A DNA stretch of 50,724 bases from a virus, in IMG/VR virus record IMGVR_UViG_3300027782_000123, positions 1-50,724 of that record. One strand, given 5' to 3'. Positions 20,573 through 32,400 of the stretch are shown in pieces (within the stretch, counting starts at the first letter, position 1; each line of letters starts with the position of its first letter). Below the pieces are notes generated by a model. The model ran no database searches. It was not told where the DNA came from and saw only the letters and a list, made by a program, of their open reading frames with translations. Both the position numbers and the translations under genes were made by a program.

Positions 20573-22765
20573 ATGGCAAACAATACAGGAACATTTTTTA
20601 ACGTTAATGATAATGATGGAATACCTTTAGTTGGTGTTTCTACTGATGGTAAGGTGATGATCAATCATCTTTATGGGAATTGTTTGATTGGATCTACATC
20701 AGTAACAGGAACTGCAAAACTTCAAGTAACTGGTGATGTATCTGCATCAAATATTTTACCACCCACTGACAACACTGGTGTTGTTGGAAATACTGATTTT
20801 ACTTGGAGTAATGGTCAATTTACCAATTTGACAGTAAATAGTACGTTAACTGTTCGTAATGCCATATCATTGTTAGATTCTGATGCTTTAAGGTTTGGAA
20901 CAAGTGACGACGTTCAATTATTTTACAATGGAACTACAAATGTTTTAAATATTGAACTTGAGTCTGCTGCAAATCAAATTGATATTACTGACAATGGAAC
21001 CCAAAGGTTCACTTTTACTAAATCTGGAAATATTGGTATAGGAACCACAAATCCACTTCAGAGACTTCAAGTAGGAACCGCAAATACTTTAGGTATCAAT
21101 ACAACTGGAACAGTATTTGTTGTAACCTCTAATGCTGATGTTGGTATAGGAACCACAAATCCAACATCAAAACTTCACGTTATTGGTAATGGTAGATTTA
21201 CAGGTATTATAACTGCTACTGCTTTTGTAGGAGGTCTTGTTGGTATAGCATCAACAGCAACTACTGCTCTTGGGTTCTCTACAACTGCTAGCATTAATAC
21301 TACTGGTATTATAACTGCTACTACTTTTGAAGGAAGTCTTACTGGTACAGCATCTACTGCTACAACTGCTCTTGGATTCTCTACAACTGCTAGTATCAAT
21401 ACTACTGGTATTATAACTGCTACTAGATTTGTAGGAGGTCTTGTTGGTATAGCATCTACTGCAACTAATGTTATTGGTGGTATTGCCTCTGTTACAAATC
21501 TTCATGTTTCTGGTATTACAACAGTAGGTTTCATTACTGCTTCTAGTCTTCGAGTTTCTGGTATTACGACTCTTGGTATTACTACTGCCACAAATATTCA
21601 TGTTTCTGGTGTTTCCACTTTTGTTGGTAAATCTTATTTTTCAAATTCAATAGGTATTGGAACCACAAATTTGCAGGTAGAACTAACTGTTATTGGATCT
21701 GCACGGGTAGGAACTGCAGCAACTTATATATCGATTGGAGGAAATAATGGAAGAAATATTGAAATTGGGGCAGGAACAACTACCCTTGATACTTATATTG
21801 ATTTTGGAGGTTCTTCGACATATACTAATTATTCTGCAAGAATAATTCGAGGTTCAGGAGATGGTGGTGCTTTTAGTATTATTAATCGTGGAGGTAGTTT
21901 GAGATTAACCACTCAAGATGCTTCACCTATTCTTTTTGTCACCAGTAATACTCCCAGACATCGTATTACTGGTGACGGTATTTTCCTTATAGGAACAGAC
22001 GAATCAACAGCAGAACGTCAAGTTCTCCAAGTTGCTGGTATCAATTCTAGTGTTTATATTGGTGGTTCTGTTGGTATCGGAACAATAATTTCAACTGCAA
22101 AACTTCACATAGGTGCTGCAACAACTTCTGCTGCAGGTGGTGCTCCATTAAAAATTGGAGTAGGAACTACCATTCTAGCAACACCAGAAGTAGGTGCAAT
22201 TGAGTATGATGGTTCTTACTTATATCATACACCAAACTCCACTTCTGGTAGAGCATATATTCCTCCTGTTTATACTTTTAGATTAACTGATAATATATCT
22301 CCAATTGGTCCCTCAAATAATGATGTCTTTGTAACACCGAGTTCATTAAGTTTAGAAGCATCTTCTGTTTATAAAATTAGTGCTTTTGTGTATTTTTCGA
22401 AAACTACAGCTGGCACTGTAACTTGGAGACAATTTTTTAGTAATGCTCCAACTATTGCAGATGGATATCATTATCATACTCCAGTAACTGGTATGACTGC
22501 TGCTACTTCTGTAGCATATACTCAGATACAGCAGTTTTTTTATAACCAAGGTGATACTGCTTTTGCTTGGAACCCTTCTGCTACTAACTTAACCACTGGT
22601 GTCGGTGTCAACCATTTTTACAGATTGGAAATGACTGTATTGACTAATGCTGCTACTAACTGGAGACTTAGATCATCTCAAAGTGCTGGTACTATAACTC
22701 CACTTGCTGGTAGTTATTATAGGATAGAAAAAGTAGGTCCACCAACTGGTACATTTGTCGCATAA
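20573..22765 (+). CDS. Tail fibre protein with GIGTTNP stalk repeats
   Basis: This 730-aa protein starts MANNTGTFFNVNDNDGIPLV. The stalk carries many GIGTTNPxxxLxV units and a 34-residue tandem repeat (from about residue 211: GIITATAFVGGLVGIASTAT, then TALGFSTTASINTT). The last 180 residues (from about GAIEYDGSYLYHTPN) match a globular C-terminal domain common in cyanophage fibres, probably the trimer tip. AAAGG lies about 11 bases before the ATG. It shares near-identical DNA segments with the preceding gene, so the two are paralogous in the stalk. Confidence 0.75.
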   Translation: MANNTGTFFNVNDNDGIPLVGVSTDGKVMINHLYGNCLIGSTSVTGTAKLQVTGDVSASNILPPTDNTGVVGNTDFTWSNGQFTNLTVNSTLTVRNAISLLDSDALRFGTSDDVQLFYNGTTNVLNIELESAANQIDITDNGTQRFTFTKSGNIGIGTTNPLQRLQVGTANTLGINTTGTVFVVTSNADVGIGTTNPTSKLHVIGNGRFTGIITATAFVGGLVGIASTATTALGFSTTASINTTGIITATTFEGSLTGTASTATTALGFSTTASINTTGIITATRFVGGLVGIASTATNVIGGIASVTNLHVSGITTVGFITASSLRVSGITTLGITTATNIHVSGVSTFVGKSYFSNSIGIGTTNLQVELTVIGSARVGTAATYISIGGNNGRNIEIGAGTTTLDTYIDFGGSSTYTNYSARIIRGSGDGGAFSIINRGGSLRLTTQDASPILFVTSNTPRHRITGDGIFLIGTDESTAERQVLQVAGINSSVYIGGSVGIGTIISTAKLHIGAATTSAAGGAPLKIGVGTTILATPEVGAIEYDGSYLYHTPNSTSGRAYIPPVYTFRLTDNISPIGPSNNDVFVTPSSLSLEASSVYKISAFVYFSKTTAGTVTWRQFFSNAPTIADGYHYHTPVTGMTAATSVAYTQIQQFFYNQGDTAFAWNPSATNLTTGVGVNHFYRLEMTVLTNAATNWRLRSSQSAGTITPLAGSYYRIEKVGPPTGTFVA
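21203..21424 (+). repeat. 102-bp tandem repeat within the fibre gene
   Basis: GGTATTATAACTGCTACT begins at 21203, 21305 and 21407, giving a period of 102 bp (34 residues). Two copies are complete and the third starts the same way before diverging. Such repeats allow stalk length to change by unequal recombination. Confidence 0.8.
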
Positions 22766-22772
22766 GTCCTCA

Positions 22773-22779
22773 ATAAATA
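22773..22779 (+). promoter_or_regulatory. Late promoter motif (ATAAATA)
   Basis: ATAAATA lies 7 bases after the fibre stop and 29 bases before ATG 22809, in the usual window for the late motifs here. Confidence 0.5.
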
Positions 22780-22808
22780 TAAGAATAAAAGAGTAGTTTT
22801 TTATAATA

Positions 22809-25800
22809 ATGCGAGCAGTTCCAGGATCAGGTGCAATTCTTCAACCAGTGTTTGAAACAGAGTTTTATACTGTCTCAAAAATTCTTGTTTTTAATGGTGG
22901 TTCTGGATATGCTTCAACAAATCCACCAAAAATTACCATACAAAATACTGCAACACCAGTAATAGAAGGAGTTTTTTATCCTATAATTTCTGGTGGTTCT
23001 ATTCAAAGTGTAAAAATAATTAATGGTGGATCTGGTTATTATCCAATACCAACAGAAACAGGAACAAAAATTGGTATTGGCACAACATCTTTAGTAGAAC
23101 CACAATTTGTTACAAAACAATATGGTGGTGGAATTATAATGGGTGTGAGTGGTGGTATAGGGAGTGCAATATTTGAAAATGGATATAATGTAGCAATCAG
23201 TACTACAATCACTGGTGTATCTACTTCAATACCAAATGCGTCAAGTCGCATTTATGGATTTGGAAATCCACTTCAATCTACTACGTCTGGAATTGGAACT
23301 GGAGCAACATTTGAAGTTTGGATTACTTATGATGGTTTGGCAACAGGAAATCCAATTTCAACATCTATTATCCTAAAAGATGGTGGAAGAGGATATGGAA
23401 TAGGAAACACGGTTTCAATTGCTGGAACTATTTTTGGAGGAACAAATCCAACCAATACCTTATCATTTAATGTATCTAGAGTTTCGAGTACAGCAATAGT
23501 AGCAGCAGCAAATACAACATATACTGGTATTGCTGGTTCTACAATAGTTGGTGATGGATATGGAGCAACATTTAACGTATCAAGAGATTCTACAGGAAAA
23601 ATTAGTTCAGTTGAAGTTGCAAATGGTGGAAGAAGTTATTCAATAGGAATTGTTGGTGTTGGAACTACAAGCACATCTTCGACTAGCACAGATCTTATTA
23701 GTATTGCTGGAACATATATTGGTGGTTCTACACCAGCAGATAATTTATATCTCTCACCAACACTTTTGGGAACTGATATTTTACCAAAAGTCTTATATGT
23801 TGATAAACTTAATAACAATCAATTTAAAGTATCTGGATTGTCTACTTCTTCTGTCTTAGATATTAAAACTTATGGAATTGGAACTCATTCATTTACTTAC
23901 CCTGAACCAAATTCAAGTTCGTTAATTACCATTGATAATATAATTCAATCACCACTATACAGAAGAGGTACTACATTATACATAGCATCATCAATTGGGA
24001 TTGGCAATACAATCTATTTGAGATCTGGAATTTCATCATTAACATCTTTGGATGTTTTGATGGTTGATTACGAATTAATGAAAGTTAGATCGGCTGGTAT
24101 TGGTTCAACTAATAGTGTGATAGTAGATCGTGGATATTATGGAACAACAGCAGCAGGTCATACTGCTGGATCAGCAGTTACTGTGATGAGGGGTGATTTT
24201 AATATAGTCAAAGACACTATTTATTTTACCGATCCACCATATGGAAAAATAGGACAAGAAAGTTTACAGGTAAATTCTTCATTTCAAGGAAGATTATTCT
24301 CAAGAAGATTTGATCCAATAAAACCATCAGATAAAAATTTAATTATTGATGACATTTCTAAAGATTTTACTGGAAAGGCAGAAACAGTAGGAAATAGAAC
24401 AGGAACTTTAAATTCTTCAAATAAAGGTAATATTAGTGGAATTGATACAACATCTTTAAGTTTAGGAGATGTTCTAAATTTAGAATACACGGAAAATGAA
24501 TATATTGCAAGAAATACAGTTATTCAATCCATAGGTGTTGGGTCAATTACCATTGCTCCAAATCATAATGTAAATACTGGAATTGCCACAACAACATTCA
24601 ATATTACAAGATTGAACTATGTATTGAAATCAAATGGTGAAAGTATATCTGGTTTATATTCTAATACCAACAGCAAATCAAGTATAAACAATAATCCAGT
24701 TATTCTATTAAATAATGTTTCTCAAATATCAGATAGTGATTTTATTATTGATACAGAAGGAAACAATACCATTAAGTTTATAGGTGGAGTTCCAAATGCT
24801 GGAAAAATTGTTAGAGTTGCAATTACGACTGGATATGGTTATCAACCCCTCGTAGGTGCCTCTGCAACGGTTTCTGTATCTGCTGCTGGTACAATATCAA
24901 ATATTTACTTAACTGGTGCTGGAGGTGGTTATAGGATTGCTCCAGTAATTAGTATTGCTTCTACAATTGGTAGTGGTGCTACGATCACTGCTTCAATTGG
25001 TTCTGGAGGAACAGTAACCTCACTGACTATAGTAAATGCAGGAACTGGTTATACAACTGCTGCAAAACCAATAATCAACATACCAATTCCCCCAAATTAT
25101 AGCAATCTTGGTGTTGCTTACACTGGTGATTTTAGTGGTGCTGGTGAAGGAGCAAAAGTTTCTGTGATTGTAAGTAATGGTTTTAGTATTACTGGATTTA
25201 ATCTAGATGATCCTGGATATGGGTACAAAGTTGGAGAAGTATTAAAAGTTGTTGGTATTACCACAAATCCATCAGTTGGAGTGGGATTTAGTGAATTTAG
25301 AGTGACAGTATTGGAAACATTTACAGATAAATTTGGTGGTTTCTATCCAGGACAATTTGTTAGAATTAACAGTCTTGCCCCATTTTTTACTGGGAAAAAA
25401 CGCAAATTCTTATTAACTGTTACAACTCTTGGCAAAACGGATACATTTTCAGTAAGAACAATTCCAGGTTCTGATTTAAATAAAAATAATAACTTTTTTA
25501 TCTTTATAAACGATATTTTACAAAAACCAGGAGAATCTTATAATATAATTGGGTCTCAAATAGTTTTTAGCGAAGCACCAAAAGCAAATTCAAAATGTTT
25601 AATTTTATATTATAGAGGATCAGATTTAGATGTAGAACAAATAGATCCACCAAGAACAATTAAAGAAGGTGATTCAATTCAAATTGGAGAAAATATATCA
25701 GATCCATATGACAGAGAACAATTTGAACGTGTGGTGAAGAAAATTGTTTCTGAAGATATATTTGACACATTTCCTTATGATAGTCTTGGAATTAATACTG

Positions 25801-27821
25801 ATTCAAAAAAAGCAAGACCTCTTAGATGGACAAAACAAACAAGAGATAGAATTATTAATGGTGTTTTGTATTCAAAAGGAAGACCAGATTTGAAATCAAG
25901 GAATACACCAACAACAAGAATTATCAAATCAGTTGAAAAAAATGATACTACAATATACGTAAATAATGCTTTTCCATTATTCATGGAAGATGTTGGTAGA
26001 GGATTGACAGAAGATCTAAGAGATATTATTGTTCTTGACAATAAGACAGTTGATTTTGCATCTGGAACTGCTAGTGTTTCTGCCGCATCAACTGTTTCAA
26101 GTATTACAATTATAGATTCTGGTTCTGGTTATCAAGTTGCAAATCCATCGGTTACAGTTTCTTCGGCATTTATAACAAGAAAAGATCCAATTTATGATTG
26201 GAAAGGAACTTCTGGAATAACTACAAATTATGAAATAAAATCAATTACTTTTGGAAATATTTTTGTTGGTGTTGGATCGAGTGGTCTTTTAGTTACAAAT
26301 AATGGTGATGATAATTTTTCTTTTTCTAATACTAGTATTGGATATGGAAATTCAATAACATTTAATTCTATTATATATGAATACCCAAATTATTATGTTG
26401 CTGTTGGTCAAAATGGAAAAATTATAACATCATCATTTAATGGATCTGCATTATCTCCTTGGATAGAATGCAAATTAACCAATGAAGATTCTTCACTTTT
26501 TGGTGATGTAGACAATCGCACATATGATGGAGAATTTAAAGAGATTTCTTACTCTTCATCCAAAAATGCATTTGTTGCTGTTGGCAAAACTTCAAGCAAC
26601 AATGTATCTCCAATTTTTGTTGCTGTTGGAATTGGATCTACAGAATTTTTTAGAAAAAATAAAAATAATAAAATCAATTTGAATTCAATTGCAAATAATA
26701 ATAGTATTTTTGTTGCAGTTGGTGACTATGGAACAATTTATTATACATCTGATTTGGAATCTTGGATTTTTACTGGTGATTCGAAAAAACAAACTAAAGA
26801 AAATTTGAATAAAGTTATATGGGATGGAACAAAATTTATTGCAGTAGGAAATAACGGATCAATAATAACTTCACCAATAACTTCATCAAATGGAATAAAC
26901 TGGTCTTTACAACCAAATGTAAACATTACAAATAATTTAACAAATATAAAATACTATGATGGTGTTTATGTTGTATTGGATGATAATGGAAACCTATATT
27001 ATTCATTTGATTTATTAACTTGGGAAAAAAGGTCAACAAATCAGTTGAATGCAATTAAAGATTTGATTTTTTATCCATATTTTGGAGATGAAGGAACATA
27101 TGTTGCTGTTGGTTCTGCTGGGACTGTTATGCATTCCGAACCAGTTTATAATAGAGCAACAGCAACGTCTTCAACTACAAACGGTATTGTAACTTCAGTA
27201 ACAATCACAAATGGTGGATTTGGTTACACTCAAACAAATGTTCCTCCTGTTATTTTTGAAAGTTCAAAACCAAACAGAGAAAAAGTTTATTCAATAAAAG
27301 CAAAAGGTGATTTTGGATCTATTGTTGGTATCAATACCATAGGAATTGGAGTATCTTCTTTGGAATTTAAATTAAAGTCAGAATATTATGATAATAGCAC
27401 TCTTGGCATTGGATATTCATCACTCAATACGTTTGGAATACAATATAGTCAGTTGGAACAAGGTGATTACTTTGTAATTTTTGATAGTAATATAACTTCT
27501 GGTTATGCTTTAACCGGAATAACAACTACTACTGGAATTAAAGTTGGGACAGCAACTTCATTTATTGATGGTCTTTATAGGGTAGAAAATGTTGTTTCGG
27601 ACCCATCATCTAAAATAGTAACCGTAAGATGTGACTTTGTTTTTGTTCCTACATTAAATGTTGGCATTAACACATTTTATGGAAGATATACTTGGGGTAA
27701 AATATATGATTATCAAAATAGAGCAAGAGAAAATCCAAAAGACTTTATTGTAAATACCAATAACGGATTGAGTGGGTTGTCTACAGCAGCAGAAGTTTAT
27801 AGAACTCGTGGGTTGATTTAG
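22809..27821 (+). CDS. Large virion protein with beta-propeller
   Basis: This 1670-aa protein is not recognised as a T4 homologue. Its first third has repeated GGSGY beta modules (from about residue 32). A VDYELMKV...VDRGYYGTTAAGHTAGSAV module lies at about 418-455. A conserved structural core (FGGFYPGQFVRI to KKIVSEDIF) spans about 843-984. Residues about 1140-1450 hold at least five blades of the form FVAVGxxGxIxxSxDLxxW, a BNR-like beta-propeller. Position between the fibres and gp8 indicates a baseplate or fibre-attachment protein. Propellers in tails commonly bind glycans or proteins, which is inference here. Confidence 0.65.
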   Translation: MRAVPGSGAILQPVFETEFYTVSKILVFNGGSGYASTNPPKITIQNTATPVIEGVFYPIISGGSIQSVKIINGGSGYYPIPTETGTKIGIGTTSLVEPQFVTKQYGGGIIMGVSGGIGSAIFENGYNVAISTTITGVSTSIPNASSRIYGFGNPLQSTTSGIGTGATFEVWITYDGLATGNPISTSIILKDGGRGYGIGNTVSIAGTIFGGTNPTNTLSFNVSRVSSTAIVAAANTTYTGIAGSTIVGDGYGATFNVSRDSTGKISSVEVANGGRSYSIGIVGVGTTSTSSTSTDLISIAGTYIGGSTPADNLYLSPTLLGTDILPKVLYVDKLNNNQFKVSGLSTSSVLDIKTYGIGTHSFTYPEPNSSSLITIDNIIQSPLYRRGTTLYIASSIGIGNTIYLRSGISSLTSLDVLMVDYELMKVRSAGIGSTNSVIVDRGYYGTTAAGHTAGSAVTVMRGDFNIVKDTIYFTDPPYGKIGQESLQVNSSFQGRLFSRRFDPIKPSDKNLIIDDISKDFTGKAETVGNRTGTLNSSNKGNISGIDTTSLSLGDVLNLEYTENEYIARNTVIQSIGVGSITIAPNHNVNTGIATTTFNITRLNYVLKSNGESISGLYSNTNSKSSINNNPVILLNNVSQISDSDFIIDTEGNNTIKFIGGVPNAGKIVRVAITTGYGYQPLVGASATVSVSAAGTISNIYLTGAGGGYRIAPVISIASTIGSGATITASIGSGGTVTSLTIVNAGTGYTTAAKPIINIPIPPNYSNLGVAYTGDFSGAGEGAKVSVIVSNGFSITGFNLDDPGYGYKVGEVLKVVGITTNPSVGVGFSEFRVTVLETFTDKFGGFYPGQFVRINSLAPFFTGKKRKFLLTVTTLGKTDTFSVRTIPGSDLNKNNNFFIFINDILQKPGESYNIIGSQIVFSEAPKANSKCLILYYRGSDLDVEQIDPPRTIKEGDSIQIGENISDPYDREQFERVVKKIVSEDIFDTFPYDSLGINTDSKKARPLRWTKQTRDRIINGVLYSKGRPDLKSRNTPTTRIIKSVEKNDTTIYVNNAFPLFMEDVGRGLTEDLRDIIVLDNKTVDFASGTASVSAASTVSSITIIDSGSGYQVANPSVTVSSAFITRKDPIYDWKGTSGITTNYEIKSITFGNIFVGVGSSGLLVTNNGDDNFSFSNTSIGYGNSITFNSIIYEYPNYYVAVGQNGKIITSSFNGSALSPWIECKLTNEDSSLFGDVDNRTYDGEFKEISYSSSKNAFVAVGKTSSNNVSPIFVAVGIGSTEFFRKNKNNKINLNSIANNNSIFVAVGDYGTIYYTSDLESWIFTGDSKKQTKENLNKVIWDGTKFIAVGNNGSIITSPITSSNGINWSLQPNVNITNNLTNIKYYDGVYVVLDDNGNLYYSFDLLTWEKRSTNQLNAIKDLIFYPYFGDEGTYVAVGSAGTVMHSEPVYNRATATSSTTNGIVTSVTITNGGFGYTQTNVPPVIFESSKPNREKVYSIKAKGDFGSIVGINTIGIGVSSLEFKLKSEYYDNSTLGIGYSSLNTFGIQYSQLEQGDYFVIFDSNITSGYALTGITTTTGIKVGTATSFIDGLYRVENVVSDPSSKIVTVRCDFVFVPTLNVGINTFYGRYTWGKIYDYQNRARENPKDFIVNTNNGLSGLSTAAEVYRTRGLI

Positions 27822-27823
27822 TA

Positions 27824-27830
27824 ATAAATA
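27824..27830 (+). promoter_or_regulatory. Late promoter motif before gp8
   Basis: ATAAATA begins 2 bases after the preceding stop and ends 21 bases before ATG 27852. Confidence 0.55.
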
Positions 27831-27851
27831 GAAAAAAAGTATACGATCAAA

Positions 27852-29408
27852 ATGTCTGCAATTATATCAGATCAATTTAGAATAATGAATGCTGAGACTT
27901 TCGTAAAAAGTCTTGTTGGTGTTGGAAATACATCAAATACGTATTATACCTTTATAGGTCAACCAAATGCTTTAAATTTTCAAGCAAATGGTTCATCATC
28001 TTGGGGTGAAGGATTGCCTCCATTGGATGGGTTTAAGGAAGAGAATGAAATAAAAGAAACTATCATTTCTATGAAAAAAGTCACTGGAAGTGATGTAAGA
28101 AGAATGATAAGAAAAAAAACTTGGGAAAGTGGTACTACTTATGAAATGTATAGGCACGACTATACAATTTATAATTTATCTCCAATTACAAACTCTTCAT
28201 CACTATATGATGCAAACTATTATGTAATCAATGAAGATTTAAGAGTTTATATTTGTCTACAAAATGGAACAGATCCAGAAAATTCAAAAGGAAAACCATC
28301 AGTAGATCAACCAAATTTTGTAGATTTAGAACCAAGACCTGCTGGAACAAGTGGAGATGGTTACATTTGGAAATATCTTTATACAATCAAACCATCTGAA
28401 ATTGTAAAATTTGATTCCATTGAATTTATTCCAGTTCCAGAAGATTGGGGAAAAGTTGGAGAAAGCATTTCAATCAAAAATAATGCTATCAATGGAAGAG
28501 TACAAATTTTAACCATAACTAATCGAGGTTCAGGATATGAACCAGAATCAGAAACATTTGTAAATATTCCAATTCTTGGTGACGGAACTGGAGGAAAGGC
28601 AACCATTGTTGTTGATTCTTTTGGAAAAGTTTCTGATGCTTATGTAACTGATGGTGGAACTGGATATACTAAAGGAATAATTGAATTTGATCCAAAAATA
28701 ATACAAGATGGATCTTTTGAAAACAATGGGACAATTGCTAAAATTGATGTAATTATTCCACCAAAAGGAGGTCATGGGTATGATATTTACAGAGAACTTG
28801 GTGCTTATAGAGTTTTAGTTTATTCTCGTTATAATACAGATGAGACAAACCCTGATACTATTATTGGAAATGATTTTGCTAGAATTGGAATCATCAAAAA
28901 TCCAACAAAAATAACAAGTGATGTTGAACCATTAGCAACGGCAGAAGTAAGTGCATTAAAGGCACTAAAATTAACTGGTACTGCCACATCTTTAACAACT
29001 TATGCAGTTGATTCCACAATCACTCAAACAATTAGTGCTGGAACCACTGCAATTGGATTTGTTGCCTCTTGGAACAATGTAACAGGTGTTTTAAAATATT
29101 ATCAACCAGTTGGATTAGCAACAGTTGGGGTTGGATATAAAATTAATGATTTTAGTTCTACTGGTTCATCTTTAGTAATAAATGGTACTGCTTTTGGATC
29201 AACACCATTAAATATTGATACTTCCTTTACTGGTGAAAGTACAGTAATAAATAATAGGACATATCAACTGGGAAGCAACTTTGTTGCTGGTATTGCATCT
29301 GCAGAATACAATAAAAAGTCTGGTGAAATCATTTATATTGATAATAGACCACCAATACCAAGATCAGCAAGTCAAAAAGAAGATATCAAAATCGTTTTGG
29401 AGTTCTAA
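27852..29408 (+). CDS. 8: Baseplate wedge subunit gp8
   Basis: This 518-aa protein matches T4 gp8 (334 aa) at its landmarks: an N-terminal ISDQFRIMNAETFV, GDGYIWKYLYTI (about residue 167, T4 GDGYVWEYLFEI) and IYIDNRPPIPRS near the C-terminus (T4 IYMENRPPI). The extra length comes largely from inserted GGSGY-type beta repeats (about 215-285) and a Thr/Ser-rich segment (about 365-460). gp8 forms a dimer on the outer wedge. It ends 6 bases before the next gene. Confidence 0.9.
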   Translation: MSAIISDQFRIMNAETFVKSLVGVGNTSNTYYTFIGQPNALNFQANGSSSWGEGLPPLDGFKEENEIKETIISMKKVTGSDVRRMIRKKTWESGTTYEMYRHDYTIYNLSPITNSSSLYDANYYVINEDLRVYICLQNGTDPENSKGKPSVDQPNFVDLEPRPAGTSGDGYIWKYLYTIKPSEIVKFDSIEFIPVPEDWGKVGESISIKNNAINGRVQILTITNRGSGYEPESETFVNIPILGDGTGGKATIVVDSFGKVSDAYVTDGGTGYTKGIIEFDPKIIQDGSFENNGTIAKIDVIIPPKGGHGYDIYRELGAYRVLVYSRYNTDETNPDTIIGNDFARIGIIKNPTKITSDVEPLATAEVSALKALKLTGTATSLTTYAVDSTITQTISAGTTAIGFVASWNNVTGVLKYYQPVGLATVGVGYKINDFSSTGSSLVINGTAFGSTPLNIDTSFTGESTVINNRTYQLGSNFVAGIASAEYNKKSGEIIYIDNRPPIPRSASQKEDIKIVLEF

Positions 29409-29414
29409 AGAAAA

Positions 29415-32400
29415 ATGCCACAGAATACTAACCTAAACGTATCTCCATACTTTGATGACTTTGATGACAAAAAAAGTTATCAAAGAGTTTTATTCAAACC
29501 AGGAACTCCAATTCAAGCAAGGGAATTAACAACTCTTCAATCAATTTTACAAAATCAAGTTGAAAAGTTTGGAAAACACTTCTTCAAAGAAGGTTCTATG
29601 GTCATTCCAGGTCAAATTGGATATGATTCGGAATATAGTTATGTACAAATTGATGATACACATTTGGGAATTCCTGTATCAGCATATATTGATAAGTTTG
29701 TAGGTAAAAGTATAAAAGGGGAAACAAGTGGTGTTACTGCGGTAGTAGAAAATTATATTACAAATACACAATCAGAAAAAAATAACTATACATTATATGT
29801 AAAATATAAGAGTTCTAGTGATACAAATTTTACAAATAAAACTTTTGTTGATGGTGAAAATCTAATTTCACTGGAAGATGTTGATTATACACTATCTTCA
29901 ATTAGAGCAAATACATCTTTTGCAACTTCAATTATTTCTGGTTCTGTTGGTAAAGGTTCAGCAGCAAAAATTGAAGAAGGTGTGTATTTTGTTCGTGGAT
30001 TCTTTATTACTGTTCCAAAACAAGTAGCAATTTTAGATCAATATACAAATACTCCAACATATCGTGTTGGTCTTTTGATTGATGAGGAAATTGCTGTAGC
30101 AACAAATAATTATAATGATTTATTTGATAATGCTCAGGGATTTTCAAATTATGCTGCTCCAGGTGCTGATAGATTAAAAATCTCTACAACTTTAATCAAA
30201 AAAGAAATTGACGACTTCAATGATCAAGATTTTGTAGAATTGTTGCGAGTAGAAAATGGTGGACTAACCAAATTTGTTGAAAAAAATGATTATAATTTAA
30301 TCAAAGATGAATTAGCAAGAAGAACTTATGATGAATCTGGTGATTATTATGTAAAACCTTTTGATATTCAAGTAAAAGAATCATTAAATGATAGAATTGG
30401 AAATAATGGAGTTTATTATTCCAATCAAAAAACTAAGCAAGGAAATACTCCGTCAAAAGATCTTGCTTGTATTTCAATAAGTCCAGGAAAAGCTTATGTT
30501 CGTGGATATGAGATTGAAACAATTAGTAATACTATTGTAGATATAGAAAAACCAAGAACAACAGAACGAGCAGAGAATGCATCAATTCCATTTAATGTTG
30601 GAAGACAAATATTATTAAATAATGTTCGTAGTTCTATTGGTGTTGGTTTAACAACACAAGTAAGTCTGTATAGTGATCGAACATCAACTGTTGGAGTTTC
30701 TTCTGGAACAAAGATTGGAGTTGCTAGACTTTATGATTTAAAATTAAAAAATGCAGCATATTCAAATGCTTCAACTCAATTTGAAAGTTCCCTCTATGAT
30801 ATTCAAACATATACAGTATTAACGATCAATACTGCTTTAACACAAACTGCCCCAGCATACATTGAAGGAAAAAATAGTGGTGCTAAAGGTTATTTGGTTA
30901 GTAATGCATCATCATCAACTTTAACCTTATATCAAGTTTCTGGGTCATTTATAGCAAATGAGCAAATTAAAATTAATGGTTTAGATGTTTCTCGTACAAT
31001 CACATCAGTAAAAGATTATTCCTTATCTGATGTTCATCAAATAGTTGCAAATGAATCAGTATCAGGCGTGGGAACTTTTACTGCTGACCCAATTTTATCA
31101 AGAGGATTGCTTGCTTCACCATCAGCAGTCACTATAACATCAAATGGTGGAATCAGTACCGTAACAACTTCTGACAATTTTTATACTACTATTAGTGTTG
31201 GTGATGTTGTAGCATATACAAAACCAGGAGAATCCCTACCGACTTACAATAAAATTTCTTCTGTTAGTACATCATTAAAATCTTTAACTATTGTAGCAAC
31301 AACTTCTGTTTCTAATGTATGCTCTGGATCTCTCCCAGGAATAGGTTCAATTACCCCAACTGATTTTAGAATTGCAACTTTAGATGTTTTAAATACACAA
31401 AATGCCTTTTTATACGCACGTTTGAATAACTCAAAAGTTTCAAATTTAGATTTAACTGGTTCTGATGCAGTATTTAAAAAATCTTATGATATTGAAGTTG
31501 GTGAACTTAGTGATGGTGCTTGGAGTAAAACATTAGAATCAGACACATCATTAACATTTGAACCATTTGATGAAGAAGATTATAATTTAACTTTTGCTGA
31601 TGGAACTATAGCAGTATTAGACAATCAAAAACTAGTTCCAAGTGGAAGAACTATATCAATTCAAAATATTACTTCAAACACAGGATCAGCAATATTAACT
31701 GCTACTCTTAAAAAAATAAACACAAAAACTCGTAAAAAGACATATAATAGATGTTCTAGTCTAACTATCAGCAAAACTTCTTCTGGTATTTCTACAAATA
31801 CAAGTGGATTGACTGTTAGTAATATTTACGGTTTAAGAGTTGAAGATGATGAGATTTCATTAAATGTTCCAGATGTAGAATCAGTTATTGGGGTTTTTGA
31901 ATCATCATCTTCTTCAACTCCTACATTACCAGCAATCACAATAATTGGATTGAATTCAAATATTTTAAATTCAATTAAAGGTGAAAAAATAGTTGGTAAA
32001 GATACTGGAGCAGTTGCAAGTTTAGTATCAAATGATGGAACAAATGAAGTAAAATTTGTTTATCTAAATGAAAATATTTTTTCTGTTGGCGAAAAAGTTA
32101 CGTTTGAAGAATCTCAAATTTCTGGAACTGTTGACACAATTCAAGTTGGAGATAAAAATATTAGAACCAACTTTATTTTAGATGAGGGACAAAGGTCAGA
32201 ATATCTTGATTTTTCAAGACTTATTAGAAAACCACAAATTGCCGCACCAACAAAACAGATTACAATTATTTACAATAATTATACAATCGATTCATCTGAT
32301 GCTGGTGATTTTGTTGGAGTAAATTCTTATGATAAAGATAGGTATGGAGATGATATATCATCAGTTGACGGAATATCTCTGAGTGATGTTATTGATTTGA

